Assembly: GCA_902780305.1 (NCBI GenBank)
Contig: CACZFB010000034.1
Location: forward strand, 1 to 40,227
Origin: an uncultured Coriobacteriaceae bacterium
Lineage (GTDB): Bacteria > Actinomycetota > Coriobacteriia > Coriobacteriales > Atopobiaceae
Direction: 5' to 3'
Length of the DNA stretch: 40,227 nucleotides
This document shows positions 32,975-40,227 of the stretch, one piece after another. How positions within the stretch are numbered: the first letter of the stretch is position 1; each line of letters opens with the position of its first letter. The notes under the pieces are model-generated. The model did no database searches. It was not told where the DNA came from and saw only the letters and a list, made by a program, of their open reading frames with translations. Position numbers and translations under genes: made by a program.

Positions 32975-33511
32975 TTAGAACACGCCGGCCGGGCCCTCGC
33001 CCAGGATGCCGTTGCCCTCCCACCAGGCGGAGACGCCGTGGTCGATGAGCAGGTTCACGCCGCTGATGTAGGAGCTGATGCGGCTTCCCAGCACCACCAT
33101 GGGCTGGCCCATCTGCTCGGGCGTTGCGTTCTGGCCGCCCCACACGGCGGTGAAGGTGGCATCGAGCGCCTTGGCTCCGGCCTCGGCGTCGCCGCCGCCT
33201 GCGCCGGTGTTGAAGGCGTTGGTGAGACCGGTGTTGGTCATGCCGGGGCAGATGGTGTTCACGCGGATGTGCTTGGCCACATAGGCCGGGTCCATGCACT
33301 TCTTGGTGACGTAGGAGTTGAGCGCCTTCTTCGAGACGGCGTAGGGGTTGGGGTCGCCGTCCACGAGGTCGGCGTGCGCCTCGTACCAGGCCTCCTGGCC
33401 CTCCCAGCCCTCGGCCTCGATGAGGCCCTGCAGGTCGGCGTACATGCGCTGCCAGCCCAGGCAGCCCATGGAGCTGATGAAGGTGACCGATCCGCCCTCG
33501 GTGATATGCGC
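32975..33511 (-). pseudogene. Short-chain dehydrogenase, C-terminal fragment
   Basis: About 178 codons ending at a proper stop. From the junction it reads HITEGGSVTFISSMGCLGWQ, NPYAVSKKALNSYV (the YxxxK motif), IRVNTICPGMTNTGLTN, and a final SGVNLLIDHGVSAWW, all typical of the second half of a classical SDR of the hydroxysteroid dehydrogenase-like group. The Rossmann N-terminal half is missing. It joins directly, out of frame, to the GH32 fragment upstream; a deletion between two same-strand genes explains this. Confidence 0.85.
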
Positions 33512-33804
33512 AGGAGGTCCTCGCCAAAACGTCCAGCGCCGGGCTCCACGATGGCGGACCCGCTGAACACCCCGTGCCGGTCCTCGGCGATTGACGGCTC
33601 CAGTGGCACGCCCAGATAATCCCAATGCACCAGGTCGGGCGAGCTGAACAGCCCCCAAGCCTTCTGGTCGACCGTGGGCCAGTCGTGGTCGTACTGGTAG
33701 AAGAAGTAGTAGCGTCCACGGAACTGGCAGAGCCCGTTGGGGTCGTTCAGCCAGTTGCGGGGGGAACGGAGGTGAAAGCCGACCTCCCAGCTCTTGTTGG
33801 GCAT
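33512..33804 (-). pseudogene. GH32 fructosidase, N-terminal fragment
   Basis: Starts at ATG 33804 with AAAGG upstream. VGFHLRSPRNWLNDPNGLCQ holds the GH32 nucleophile motif (WLNDPNG), then RYYFFYQYDHDWP, WGLFSSPDLVHWDYLGVPLE and GVFSGSAIVEPG, all in family order. Coding similarity stops after about 98 residues at 33510, where SDR sequence begins. The other 80 percent of the sucrose-6-phosphate hydrolase/fructanase gene is gone. Confidence 0.88.
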
Positions 33805-34309
33805 GGGCTGCCTTTCTCTTGGCGTGCACGTACTAGGTTGAGCGTATCCTAAAGATGCCCGACGGATGGTGTGAGAACGATTTCACACTATTGTTTTCGG
33901 AGAGCGGACGCCATGTGCATCGGTACGGCGTCTGCACTGCCGCCACATGCAACAAATGAAGTGAGGTGTGTCAAGATTCCGGATGCGAATCTTCCTGCTG
34001 GAGAGTCTCTCTTGTTACATCAATCATGGACACGCGCGGGGAGCGACCATGCATAAGAGTATCGAGTGAGTATGGGTCCTGCGGGGGCCGGGTATTACCC
34101 GGAGAGCATGCACGCAAGGGTAAGTGCAACGTCTCCGAGTGGATTTGCAGGACTTATTGCAAACTTTGCACGCCCCGAGGCCTTTTCACATACATATTCA
34201 AGCGACCCATGTGAAACACGCGCGGAATCAAACCGTACTTTCCGTCGATAAGCGGCTCGCTCATCGTATACTGAATGCCTAAAGGTGGGCTGAGCATCAA
34301 GGAGGTCGT
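33805..34309. other. Intergenic interval, promoter-containing
   Basis: 505 bases with no recognised gene. A frame from GTG 34066 (61 codons, starting MSMGPAGAGYYPESMHARVS) has no family match. Near the 3' end, TATACT (34267-34272) is a good -10 for the secretion gene, without a good -35, and AAGGAGG (34299-34305) is its ribosome site. Base composition falls towards the lower-GC secretion region here. Confidence 0.5.
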
Positions 34310-35089
34310 ATGACTTCGACAAACGTCTCTTATTGTGAGACTTACCGGGAACGAAGCCTGCGCGTAATCTGTATCTCCGAAAGCGGACGCATAGAACGGT
34401 GCTGGCTCCCAAAGATTCCCACTGGTAGGTTTTCTTTCCAAAGTATGTCAAGCAGAACCTTTATTGAAGCGCGAGATGGGCTGTGGTACGCGTCGTGTAA
34501 AGAGCCTTCTGCGATTATGACAGACACGCGCGAGCGTATGCACCAGGTACAGCTTTATGAAAGTACCATCGTTCCCGTTCTGGATGGGAAACGCCGTTTC
34601 GTTCTGTTTGTCGAAGCCTCAGACGAGCAGGGAGATGTGTTTCACAACTACGCATTGCCGGCAGGGGGTACAATAAGCATCGGACGCTCTCCATCCTGCG
34701 ACATTATGTGTGGCAGTCCATTTGTCTCGATGGATCATGCCATCTTACGTTGCAGTGGTGGCGCGTGGGAGATCTCAAATACCAATGGGGTTAACGGTGT
34801 ATATGTCAATGGGGAAAGATCTGTATCTTCGTTGATTTCCATGGGAGATCTCATCTTTATCATGGGCCTGCTCATTGTGATGGGTAAGGGTTTCATCTCC
34901 GTCAACGATGGGCGTGACGATGTCTCCGTTGGCTCGTCAAAGCTCAAGAGACTTTACGATACGAATATGCTGCCTACTGCCCGACCACCAAGAGCAACTT
35001 CGAGCGGGTTCAGATCGAATCCCCGCCCATGTCGCTCAACTCTGATCGGATTCCGTTGGTGTTGCGCATGGGTGGCTCAGCTGCAATGA
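34310..35089 (+). CDS. essC: EssC N-terminal FHA part (frameshifted from the ATPase part)
   Basis: FHA region of a type VII secretion EssC. After an N-terminal, degenerate first FHA-like domain (about 15-65), the second FHA domain spans about 95-175: FVLFVEASD, TISIGRSPSCDIMCGSPFVS, MDHAILRCSGGAWEI and NGVNGVYVNGE. It then keeps the EssC-type continuation LLIVMGKGFISVND. After about residue 205 the frame leaves homology and ends in a nonsense tail at 35089. The EssC transmembrane and FtsK part continues in the -1 frame, open from about 34920, giving NFERVQIESPP before the ATG at 35029. Joined, the protein would have about 1500 residues, the length of a full EssC. No clear slippery heptamer is visible, so mutation or a sequence error is more likely than programmed shift. 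ATG 34310 has AAGGAGG upstream. Confidence 0.8.
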   Translation: MTSTNVSYCETYRERSLRVICISESGRIERCWLPKIPTGRFSFQSMSSRTFIEARDGLWYASCKEPSAIMTDTRERMHQVQLYESTIVPVLDGKRRFVLFVEASDEQGDVFHNYALPAGGTISIGRSPSCDIMCGSPFVSMDHAILRCSGGAWEISNTNGVNGVYVNGERSVSSLISMGDLIFIMGLLIVMGKGFISVNDGRDDVSVGSSKLKRLYDTNMLPTARPPRATSSGFRSNPRPCRSTLIGFRWCCAWVAQLQ

Positions 35090-38000
35090 GTGGCATGTCG
35101 CTGCTGGGAGGCAACTTTCTCCCAATTATCAGTTCACTGCTGTTTCCCGTACTCAATCAAAAGTATACCGACCAGCAAAAAAAAGAGTATGAGCAGCGTC
35201 GCCAGATTAAGTATACCGCATACTTGCAAGAAAAGGAGCAATCGATCAGACGAGAAGCTCAACGCGAGCGGGATATTCTTAACTATAACTATCCGGATAT
35301 GAGAACCGTCTTGCGCTATCCTTTTACAGGTTTGCACCTGTGGGAGCGACGAAGCGTGGACGATGACTTCATGGATGTGCGCCTTGGCGCTGGACGCATT
35401 CCCATGCGAGCCAAGATTGAGCATCCGTTGCGTCGATTCGAGCTAGATGAGGACCATCTCGAGGAGCAGATGTTTGCGTTGGTTGAGACGCCGGTCTTTT
35501 TGGAGGGGGCTCCTATTGTTGCCTCGCTTGTGAAAAACTTCGTCTGTGGCATACGAGGCGAGTCGAATGCAGTCTTGCAGCTTGTGCAGTCGCTAATGGT
35601 ACAGGTTGCCGTGTTGCACAGCTATGATGAGGTTAAGATCATTCTGCTCATTGATAGCGCCCGGTTGGAGGATCGATTTGCGTACACGAAAATACTTCCG
35701 CACCTATGGGATAACCAGCAGAGCATCCGTTTTATAGCCACGAACGAGAGTGAAGCATATCAAATCGGCACATACTTGCGTGAGCAGCTGGGAGATGACT
35801 TGCGTAACCCTCGAGATTTGAGCGAAATCGTCAAAGAACGTCCCTACTATTGCGTGCTCGCTCTTGACAAGCAAATCTTTGGTGGCATGGAAGTACTCAA
35901 AGAGATCATGCAGCTTAACAGCAACTGTGGGGTGAGCGTGATTACGGCGTTTGTCGACTTAATGAAAGATAGCATGCTACTCCTTGAGGCATCCAATAGA
36001 AATGGTGGAAAGGTCTCGTATCTCAACGAGATCGAGCGCGATGACGATATGCTTGTGTTCGACCGATTTGATGAAGACGAGGTGGACAGGTGTTTGCGCA
36101 AGGTTGCAAACATCACCATTCGTCACATCAACCAATCGAAACAATTACCGACGGTGCTTACGTTCATGGACATGATGAGGGCAGGTTCCATCGAGCAGCT
36201 GGCACCTTTGCGTCGATGGCAACAAAGCGATCCCGTAAAGACGCTCGCTGTTCCTGTGGGAGTGACGCCTGATGGCATGCTAGCGATGCTTGACTTACAT
36301 GAGCGCGTGCATGGTCCCCATGGCTTGGTTGCGGGCATGACGGGCTCAGGCAAGAGTGAGTTCCTGCTGACCTACGTCCTGTCCATAGCTCTTCATTTTC
36401 ATCCCGACGAGGTGGCATTTGTGCTCATTGACTACAAGGGCGGCGGATTGGCTGGCGCCTTTGTGGACAAGGACAAAGGAATACATCTCCCGCATGTGGT
36501 GGGAACGATTACCAATTTGGATGGATCGGCTATCCAACGTTCGCTCACATCGCTTCAAGCCGAGGTCAACCGTCGTCAGCGTGTGTTCAACGAGGCAAAG
36601 AGCATAGCCAACGAAGGCACCATGGACATCTACGCCTACCAAAAACTGTATCGTCGCGGTATTGTAGCGAAGCCCGTTCCACACCTCATCATCGTTTCGG
36701 ATGAGTTTGCTGAGCTCAAGCAGCAACAGCCTGAGTTCATGGAACAGCTGGTGAGTATCGCGCGAATCGGACGCAGCTTAGGCGTGCACCTCATTCTTGC
36801 TACTCAAAAGCCTGCCGGTGTGGTGAGCGAGCAAATCTGGAGCAATGCGAAGTTTAAGGCGTGCCTCAAGGTGCAGGGTCGTCAGGACAGCATGGATATG
36901 CTCAGGCGGCCCGAAGCGGCAGAGCTCAAAGAGGTTGGGCGCTATTATCTGCAGATTGGATACAACGAGTCATTCTCGATAGGACAGTCTGCCTGGTCTG
37001 GTGCACCATATGCTCCGGTCGATGAGTTTGTAATGCGTGAGGATCAGAGCGTGCAGTTCGTGGATATGCTGGGGCAGGTCATCCACGAGGGACGGCCACA
37101 ACCGCCAAGGGGCCAAACGGGCGAGACGCAGCTTGTGGCCATTGTTGAGGAGCTCTGTCGCGCTTCAAAGGAGGCGGGCATTGCGCCGCGCATGCTTTGG
37201 AAAGAGCCGCTCTCTGAGCGTATCGACTTAGATGTGCTTGTTCCAAAAGATGGCATGGCACCTGCAAACTCGCCCATTGAGGTGCCTCTCGGCCTGCTTG
37301 ATGACCCCATGAATCAACGACAGTTTCCGTTCGTTTTGCCGATTCAGCATGGACACAATACCCTTATTGCAGGCGAGCCCGATTCGGGCAAGACTACGCT
37401 CGTGCAATCCATGTTGTTGGGGTTGGCTCGGCGCTATAGCCCCGACAGAGTCAATTTTTATGTCCTGGACTACTCGGGTGGAGCACTTATGCCCCTTGCA
37501 CACTTGCCGCACTGTGGCGCATTGCTTACGGAGGATGACGAAGATTCCCTCGAGAGCTTGTTCGAGCTAATAAACAATATTATCGAAGATCGGAAGAAAC
37601 TCTTCAGAGAGCTGCAAGTGGGTAACTTTGAGGCCGCCATCCAAAAGCGGACGATACCTCTTGTGATGGTGGTGATTGATGGTGTGGCGGCATTCCTGTC
37701 GTCAAAGAAGGGCGAGACATATGGGTTCCAACTTCCATACAGCATCAAGGCTGGGCTGAACTATGGCGTTCGATACTGCATAACGTGCGGACACAGCAAT
37801 GAGGTCTCGAGTCTTGTGCGCCAGAACTTCGGCACGCGTATGAGCTTAGTTCAAATGGACAAGTATGCCCACTCCGACGTACTTGGTTGTCGCTGTGACT
37901 ATGTGCCACCCGCTCTTCCTGGAAGAGGACTCGTGCTGCATGAGGACTGCGTGCTTGAGATACAAGTGCCACGCTTTGCGCCAGAGGTTGCCGAGAGCGA

Positions 38001-38946
38001 CTATCTGCCTGTGCTCACAGACGAAGCCATGCGATTGGCAAAGCGCTATGAGGCGATGCCTGTCGCGAAGGGGATTGCCATCATTCCGAAAGACGAACTC
38101 TATGAGAGCTTCGCCCGGCGATTTGCGGACGAACGCATTCCCCTTGGCTATACCATCAAAGGCGCACGTCCCATCGCCCTTCCTCTTCGCCAGTTCTCGT
38201 TCCTGTCCTTATACTTTGGAAACCCAAAGAGTAAGGAACCGGTCTTGAGCAACATGCTTTTCGCTGCCCGACGTGAGCGTATGAGCGTACGTGTGGTCAC
38301 CGCATCCCATAGCTCGTTTGTGGAAGACGGAGCTCTGTCCGGCCAAGTAAATACAGGGGAGAAACTAGTCGCATGTACTGCCGACGACGTCTATGACTTC
38401 TTCCACAACGATTTGTTTGGGCTAGTTTCTGCACAACGCGAGGTGTTAAGAACTTATTGCGAAAGCCAAGGTATCGAGGCATCAAAGACGAGCATCAGCA
38501 CCGAGGGTTTTCGACACCTCCGGGATTCAACCAAACCCGCTTTGGTGATATTTGAAAGCTTCGGAGATATACTCAGGTCTCTTGAAGGGGAGGACAACAG
38601 GGCAAAGCGGGAAGCCGTTAACATTTTGGCGAAGGGCATCTTTGAAGCGGCATACAACCTCAACGTTTACTTCATCGGCTGTTTTGGCCCCAATGACCCG
38701 TCATCGCTCTACACCTCCCAGTTGTATCAGTCATTCAACAAGGGAAATATACATCTACTCTTTGGCGGAAAATACGATACGCAGAAGCTCGTCGATGTGC
38801 CTTGGAATTTGCGGGGCGTAAACAAGGAGGGCTTGTTCAACGTCTTTTTAATGGACTATAGAGGGGGATGCCATTTTTTGACGATGCCGTGTCGTCAGCT
38901 TAACGACGAGGACACGGACGATGACGAGCGCTCAATCTTTGATTAA
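35029..38946 (+). CDS. essC: Type VII secretion EssC, FtsK/SpoIIIE ATPase part
   Basis: 1305 codons from the first in-frame ATG. A hydrophobic pair near residues 8-40 (VLRMGGSAAMSGMSLLGGNF, LPIISSLLFPVL) is the membrane anchor. FtsK/SpoIIIE domain 1 has Walker A GMTGSGKSE (436-444) and Walker B FVLIDYKGGGLAG (about 464). Domain 2 has GEPDSGKTT (782-790), then FYVLDYSGGALMPL and LVMVVIDGVAAF. Domain 3, from about 1050, has no proper Walker A (YFGNPKSKEP). The motor powers export of WXG100-type substrates through the membrane. There is no ribosome site ahead of 35029 and homology extends upstream, so this is the second half of a frameshifted gene (see 34310). Third positions are less G/C-biased than in neighbouring regions, a hint of transfer. 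No EsxA, EssA or EssB lies in the window apart from the small protein downstream. Confidence 0.9.
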   Translation: MSLNSDRIPLVLRMGGSAAMSGMSLLGGNFLPIISSLLFPVLNQKYTDQQKKEYEQRRQIKYTAYLQEKEQSIRREAQRERDILNYNYPDMRTVLRYPFTGLHLWERRSVDDDFMDVRLGAGRIPMRAKIEHPLRRFELDEDHLEEQMFALVETPVFLEGAPIVASLVKNFVCGIRGESNAVLQLVQSLMVQVAVLHSYDEVKIILLIDSARLEDRFAYTKILPHLWDNQQSIRFIATNESEAYQIGTYLREQLGDDLRNPRDLSEIVKERPYYCVLALDKQIFGGMEVLKEIMQLNSNCGVSVITAFVDLMKDSMLLLEASNRNGGKVSYLNEIERDDDMLVFDRFDEDEVDRCLRKVANITIRHINQSKQLPTVLTFMDMMRAGSIEQLAPLRRWQQSDPVKTLAVPVGVTPDGMLAMLDLHERVHGPHGLVAGMTGSGKSEFLLTYVLSIALHFHPDEVAFVLIDYKGGGLAGAFVDKDKGIHLPHVVGTITNLDGSAIQRSLTSLQAEVNRRQRVFNEAKSIANEGTMDIYAYQKLYRRGIVAKPVPHLIIVSDEFAELKQQQPEFMEQLVSIARIGRSLGVHLILATQKPAGVVSEQIWSNAKFKACLKVQGRQDSMDMLRRPEAAELKEVGRYYLQIGYNESFSIGQSAWSGAPYAPVDEFVMREDQSVQFVDMLGQVIHEGRPQPPRGQTGETQLVAIVEELCRASKEAGIAPRMLWKEPLSERIDLDVLVPKDGMAPANSPIEVPLGLLDDPMNQRQFPFVLPIQHGHNTLIAGEPDSGKTTLVQSMLLGLARRYSPDRVNFYVLDYSGGALMPLAHLPHCGALLTEDDEDSLESLFELINNIIEDRKKLFRELQVGNFEAAIQKRTIPLVMVVIDGVAAFLSSKKGETYGFQLPYSIKAGLNYGVRYCITCGHSNEVSSLVRQNFGTRMSLVQMDKYAHSDVLGCRCDYVPPALPGRGLVLHEDCVLEIQVPRFAPEVAESDYLPVLTDEAMRLAKRYEAMPVAKGIAIIPKDELYESFARRFADERIPLGYTIKGARPIALPLRQFSFLSLYFGNPKSKEPVLSNMLFAARRERMSVRVVTASHSSFVEDGALSGQVNTGEKLVACTADDVYDFFHNDLFGLVSAQREVLRTYCESQGIEASKTSISTEGFRHLRDSTKPALVIFESFGDILRSLEGEDNRAKREAVNILAKGIFEAAYNLNVYFIGCFGPNDPSSLYTSQLYQSFNKGNIHLLFGGKYDTQKLVDVPWNLRGVNKEGLFNVFLMDYRGGCHFLTMPCRQLNDEDTDDDERSIFD

Positions 38947-38967
38947 TCGCGGACAGGTGGGAAGCGT

Positions 38968-39165
38968 GTGGCTTCGATGAACGAGTTGATTGATGAGTGC
39001 CAACGTATGGCGGAATCCCTCAAGCGTCAGTTAGAGCATGATGTGGATACCATGCGTCATGGGGTGGCAGGGGATTTCTATGAGGCATATTGCAAGGAGA
39101 TGGCTGAAGAGATTCGTCTTATTGAACGTGTAAGCACGAACCTTCGGGAGTACAATCGTCTCTAG
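38968..39165 (+). CDS. Small helical protein, WXG100-like
   Basis: 65 residues, nearly all helical: SMNELIDECQRMAESLKRQL, a bend near MRHGVAGDFYEAY, then CKEMAEEIRLIERVSTNLRE. The helix-turn-helix layout and the G-x-A-x-x-F pattern after the turn resemble WXG100 proteins, but the Trp is replaced (RHG) and the first helix is short. It lies 21 nt after essC, in the same operon, as expected for a T7SS substrate or chaperone. GTG 38968 with GGTGGGAA upstream is chosen; ATG 38977 is possible. Family assignment is inference. Confidence 0.55.
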   Translation: MASMNELIDECQRMAESLKRQLEHDVDTMRHGVAGDFYEAYCKEMAEEIRLIERVSTNLREYNRL

Positions 39166-39344
39166 CATCCTCAACAAGGAACTGGAAGAACGCACAATAG
39201 CCGAAGGTATTATTGAAAAAGGGGTCAATCCAAAAACCTGTGGGTTGGGCGTTGACTCCGTGATTCGATCATAGAAGAAAGTGCGGCCATCCCCTAGAAT
39301 CTGTCATTGCGACAACAACGGATTCGAAACAAGGATGGACCGCG

Positions 39345-39773
39345 ATGACAAGTGTAGCACTAGCGGTTGCTCCCCAGCCGCCAATATTCCATGCCGAGGC
39401 GGCAAGGACGCCGCTGCAGGAGGCGGTGGCCTCCGAGCTCGGAGGCGAGCTGGCCACGGCCTTCCTCGTGCTCCCCTCGCAGCTGGACGGCTTCGTGCAG
39501 GTCGGAGAGCCGCGCGAGGAACGCCACGTCGTGGACTTCGGCACCGCGAAGAAGAGGACCCCGACCGCGGTCACGGTGCGCACCGTGCCGGGCGAGATCG
39601 TGACTGTCGACGCCGCGCCCGCGGTCTGCCCGTGCTGCGGCGGGGAGATGGAGGGCAATGGGACGGCGGCGACTACGCTCTGGCACCTGCCCATGGGCAT
39701 GGGCAGGATGAGGCTGGAGGTCTCCATGCAGAGGTGGGCGTGCAGGCCGTGCGGCCACACGCACGTCGAGTGA
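39345..39773 (+). pseudogene. ISL3-type transposase, N-terminal fragment
   Basis: 142 codons. The Cys pairs CPCCGGEMEGNGTAATTLWH and later WACRPCGHTHVE match the N-terminal zinc-finger of ISL3-family transposases (CPxCG... then a WxCxxCG end), with the HLPMGMGRMRLEV strand between. The catalytic DDE part is absent: the frame ends exactly where IS3-type sequence begins (TGAATCTCCCCCCG). ATG 39345 has AAGGA nearby. The upstream end of the element was not delimited; the interval 39166-39344 has no gene. Confidence 0.75.
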
Positions 39774-40116
39774 ATCTCCCCCCGATTTCGTTGACAGGTC
39801 GAAATCAGGCGGCGAGCGGCTGGCCTGAGTAGGCCTCTTCGTACTCGCACGCGCTCATGTAGCCGAGAACGGAGTGAATCCGGCACCTGTTGTAGAAGCA
39901 TTCCATGTACTCGAAGATCTCCAGCGCGGTCTGCTCCCGGTCTCGGTAGGTCCTGGCGTGCACTCACTCCGACTTCATGGTTCCCATGAGCGACTCGGTG
40001 GGCGCATTGTCCCAGGGGCTCTCCACCGAGCCCATCGACGGCCCGGTCCCGTGGTCGCGCATGGTCTTGCCTATAACGAGCGAGGCGTATTGCGATCCGC
40101 GATCGCTGCTCAGCCG
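39771..40116 (-). mobile_element. IS3-family element remnant with broken orfB
   Basis: On the minus strand the last third of an IS3-type integrase is readable: LSSDRGSQYASLVIG, WDNAPTESLMGTMKSE, an in-frame TGA, then VHARTYRDREQTALEIFEYM and YNRCRIHSVLGYMSACEYEE, ending at 39805. This follows the family's SDRGSQY, WDNAxxES and FYNRxRxHSxLGY motifs including the catalytic Glu of DDE. The stop codon at about 39963 and loss of everything upstream of 40116 make it inactive. Its end at 39771 (TGAATCTCCCCCCGATTTCG) is the likely IS terminus, inserted in the ISL3-type gene. Confidence 0.85.
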
Positions 40117-40130
40117 AATTCGGCTGAGCA
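40107..40130. repeat. 24-bp perfect palindrome at the IS3 break
   Basis: TGCTCAGCCGAA (40107-40118) and TTCGGCTGAGCA (40119-40130) are exact complements with no spacer. The IS3 orfB homology ends inside it, so the left half belongs to the IS and the right half is its mirror image. It may mark an inversion or a hairpin-mediated deletion joint. Confidence 0.8.
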
Positions 40131-40151
40131 CCGACTATGCCGCAGAGAGCG

Positions 40152-40204
40152 CTAAGCCGCAGAACCGGCATATCCGCAGCTCGCAACGAGATAACGCGGC
40201 TTAG
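40152..40204. repeat. Inverted repeat at the window end
   Basis: CTAAGCCGC (40152-40160) and GCGGCTTAG (40196-40204) are complements 35 bp apart. TATGCCGC also occurs as a direct repeat just outside both arms (40136-40143 and 40207-40214). No gene is seen from 40131 to the end. Confidence 0.6.
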
Positions 40205-40227
40205 AGTATGCCGCGTCCGCCGGCTCC

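Noticed and set aside
34930..35010. Programmed -1 frameshift in essC
   Set aside because: No X-XXY-YYZ slippery heptamer or obvious downstream stem is visible; a mutation or sequence error is simpler.

Overview
The window looks like a chromosomal segment of a high-GC Actinomycetota, most likely class Coriobacteriia (Olsenella/Atopobium-like). This is inferred from the gene content (DUF362 protein, LytTR plus DUF3021 pair, several DUF4143 ATPases, EIIB-ROK hybrid, EssC-type secretion ATPase) and from codon use with G or C at most third positions. No rRNA, intact tRNA or CRISPR array was seen.

Layout. (1) 1-3.3 kb: a DUF362 gene behind a MerR-type promoter, a frameshifted lectin-like gene, and a 6-phospho-beta-glucosidase. 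(2) 3.4-7.0 kb: hairpin repeats and an AAA ATPase/DUF4143 gene boxed by identical 53-bp direct repeats, then a two-gene flavin operon on the minus strand whose promoter has the same 18-bp operator as the DUF362 gene; a relic of the same ATPase lies beside it. (3) 7.0-12.6 kb: HAD phosphatase, GNAT, histidinol phosphatase, an orphan JetD-like TOPRIM protein, and a secreted Pro-Glu-repeat protein. (4) 12.7-17.2 kb: gene relics, including two pieces of one GH1 gene that flank a sensory module (SpoIIE phosphatase, small membrane protein, LytTR regulator, DUF3021 protein) with a LytTR-like direct-repeat operator between its divergent arms. (5) 17.3-20.2 kb: two more DUF4143 ATPases. (6) 20.9-32.6 kb: a redox and carbonyl-metabolism island: two aldo/keto reductases (one fused to a SnoaL-like domain), an EIIB-ROK hybrid, a LysR regulator, a carboxymuconolactone decarboxylase-like protein, an iron alcohol dehydrogenase, flavodoxin-family proteins, an SDR, and an exported trio of hydrolase lipoprotein, Tat-dependent flavodoxin lipoprotein and second hydrolase lipoprotein. 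(7) 32.6-33.8 kb: a graveyard with a ferredoxin tail and a GH32/SDR deletion chimera. (8) 34.3-39.2 kb: a type VII secretion essC, frameshifted between its FHA and FtsK parts, plus a small helical WXG100-like protein; base composition is lower in GC than the rest. (9) 39.3 kb to the end: an ISL3-type transposase fragment cut by a decayed IS3-family element.

How the parts work together (inference). The LysR-divergent island resembles in logic the enterobacterial yqhD-dkgA aldehyde-reduction pair (iron ADH plus aldo/keto reductase), extended with flavodoxins and exported hydrolases; it probably reduces or detoxifies reactive carbonyls or plant or host-derived compounds. The two sites with the shared 18-bp operator define a small flavin/DUF362 regulon with a regulator outside the window. 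The LytTR module probably senses an envelope signal. The many broken genes show a region with heavy gene turnover.
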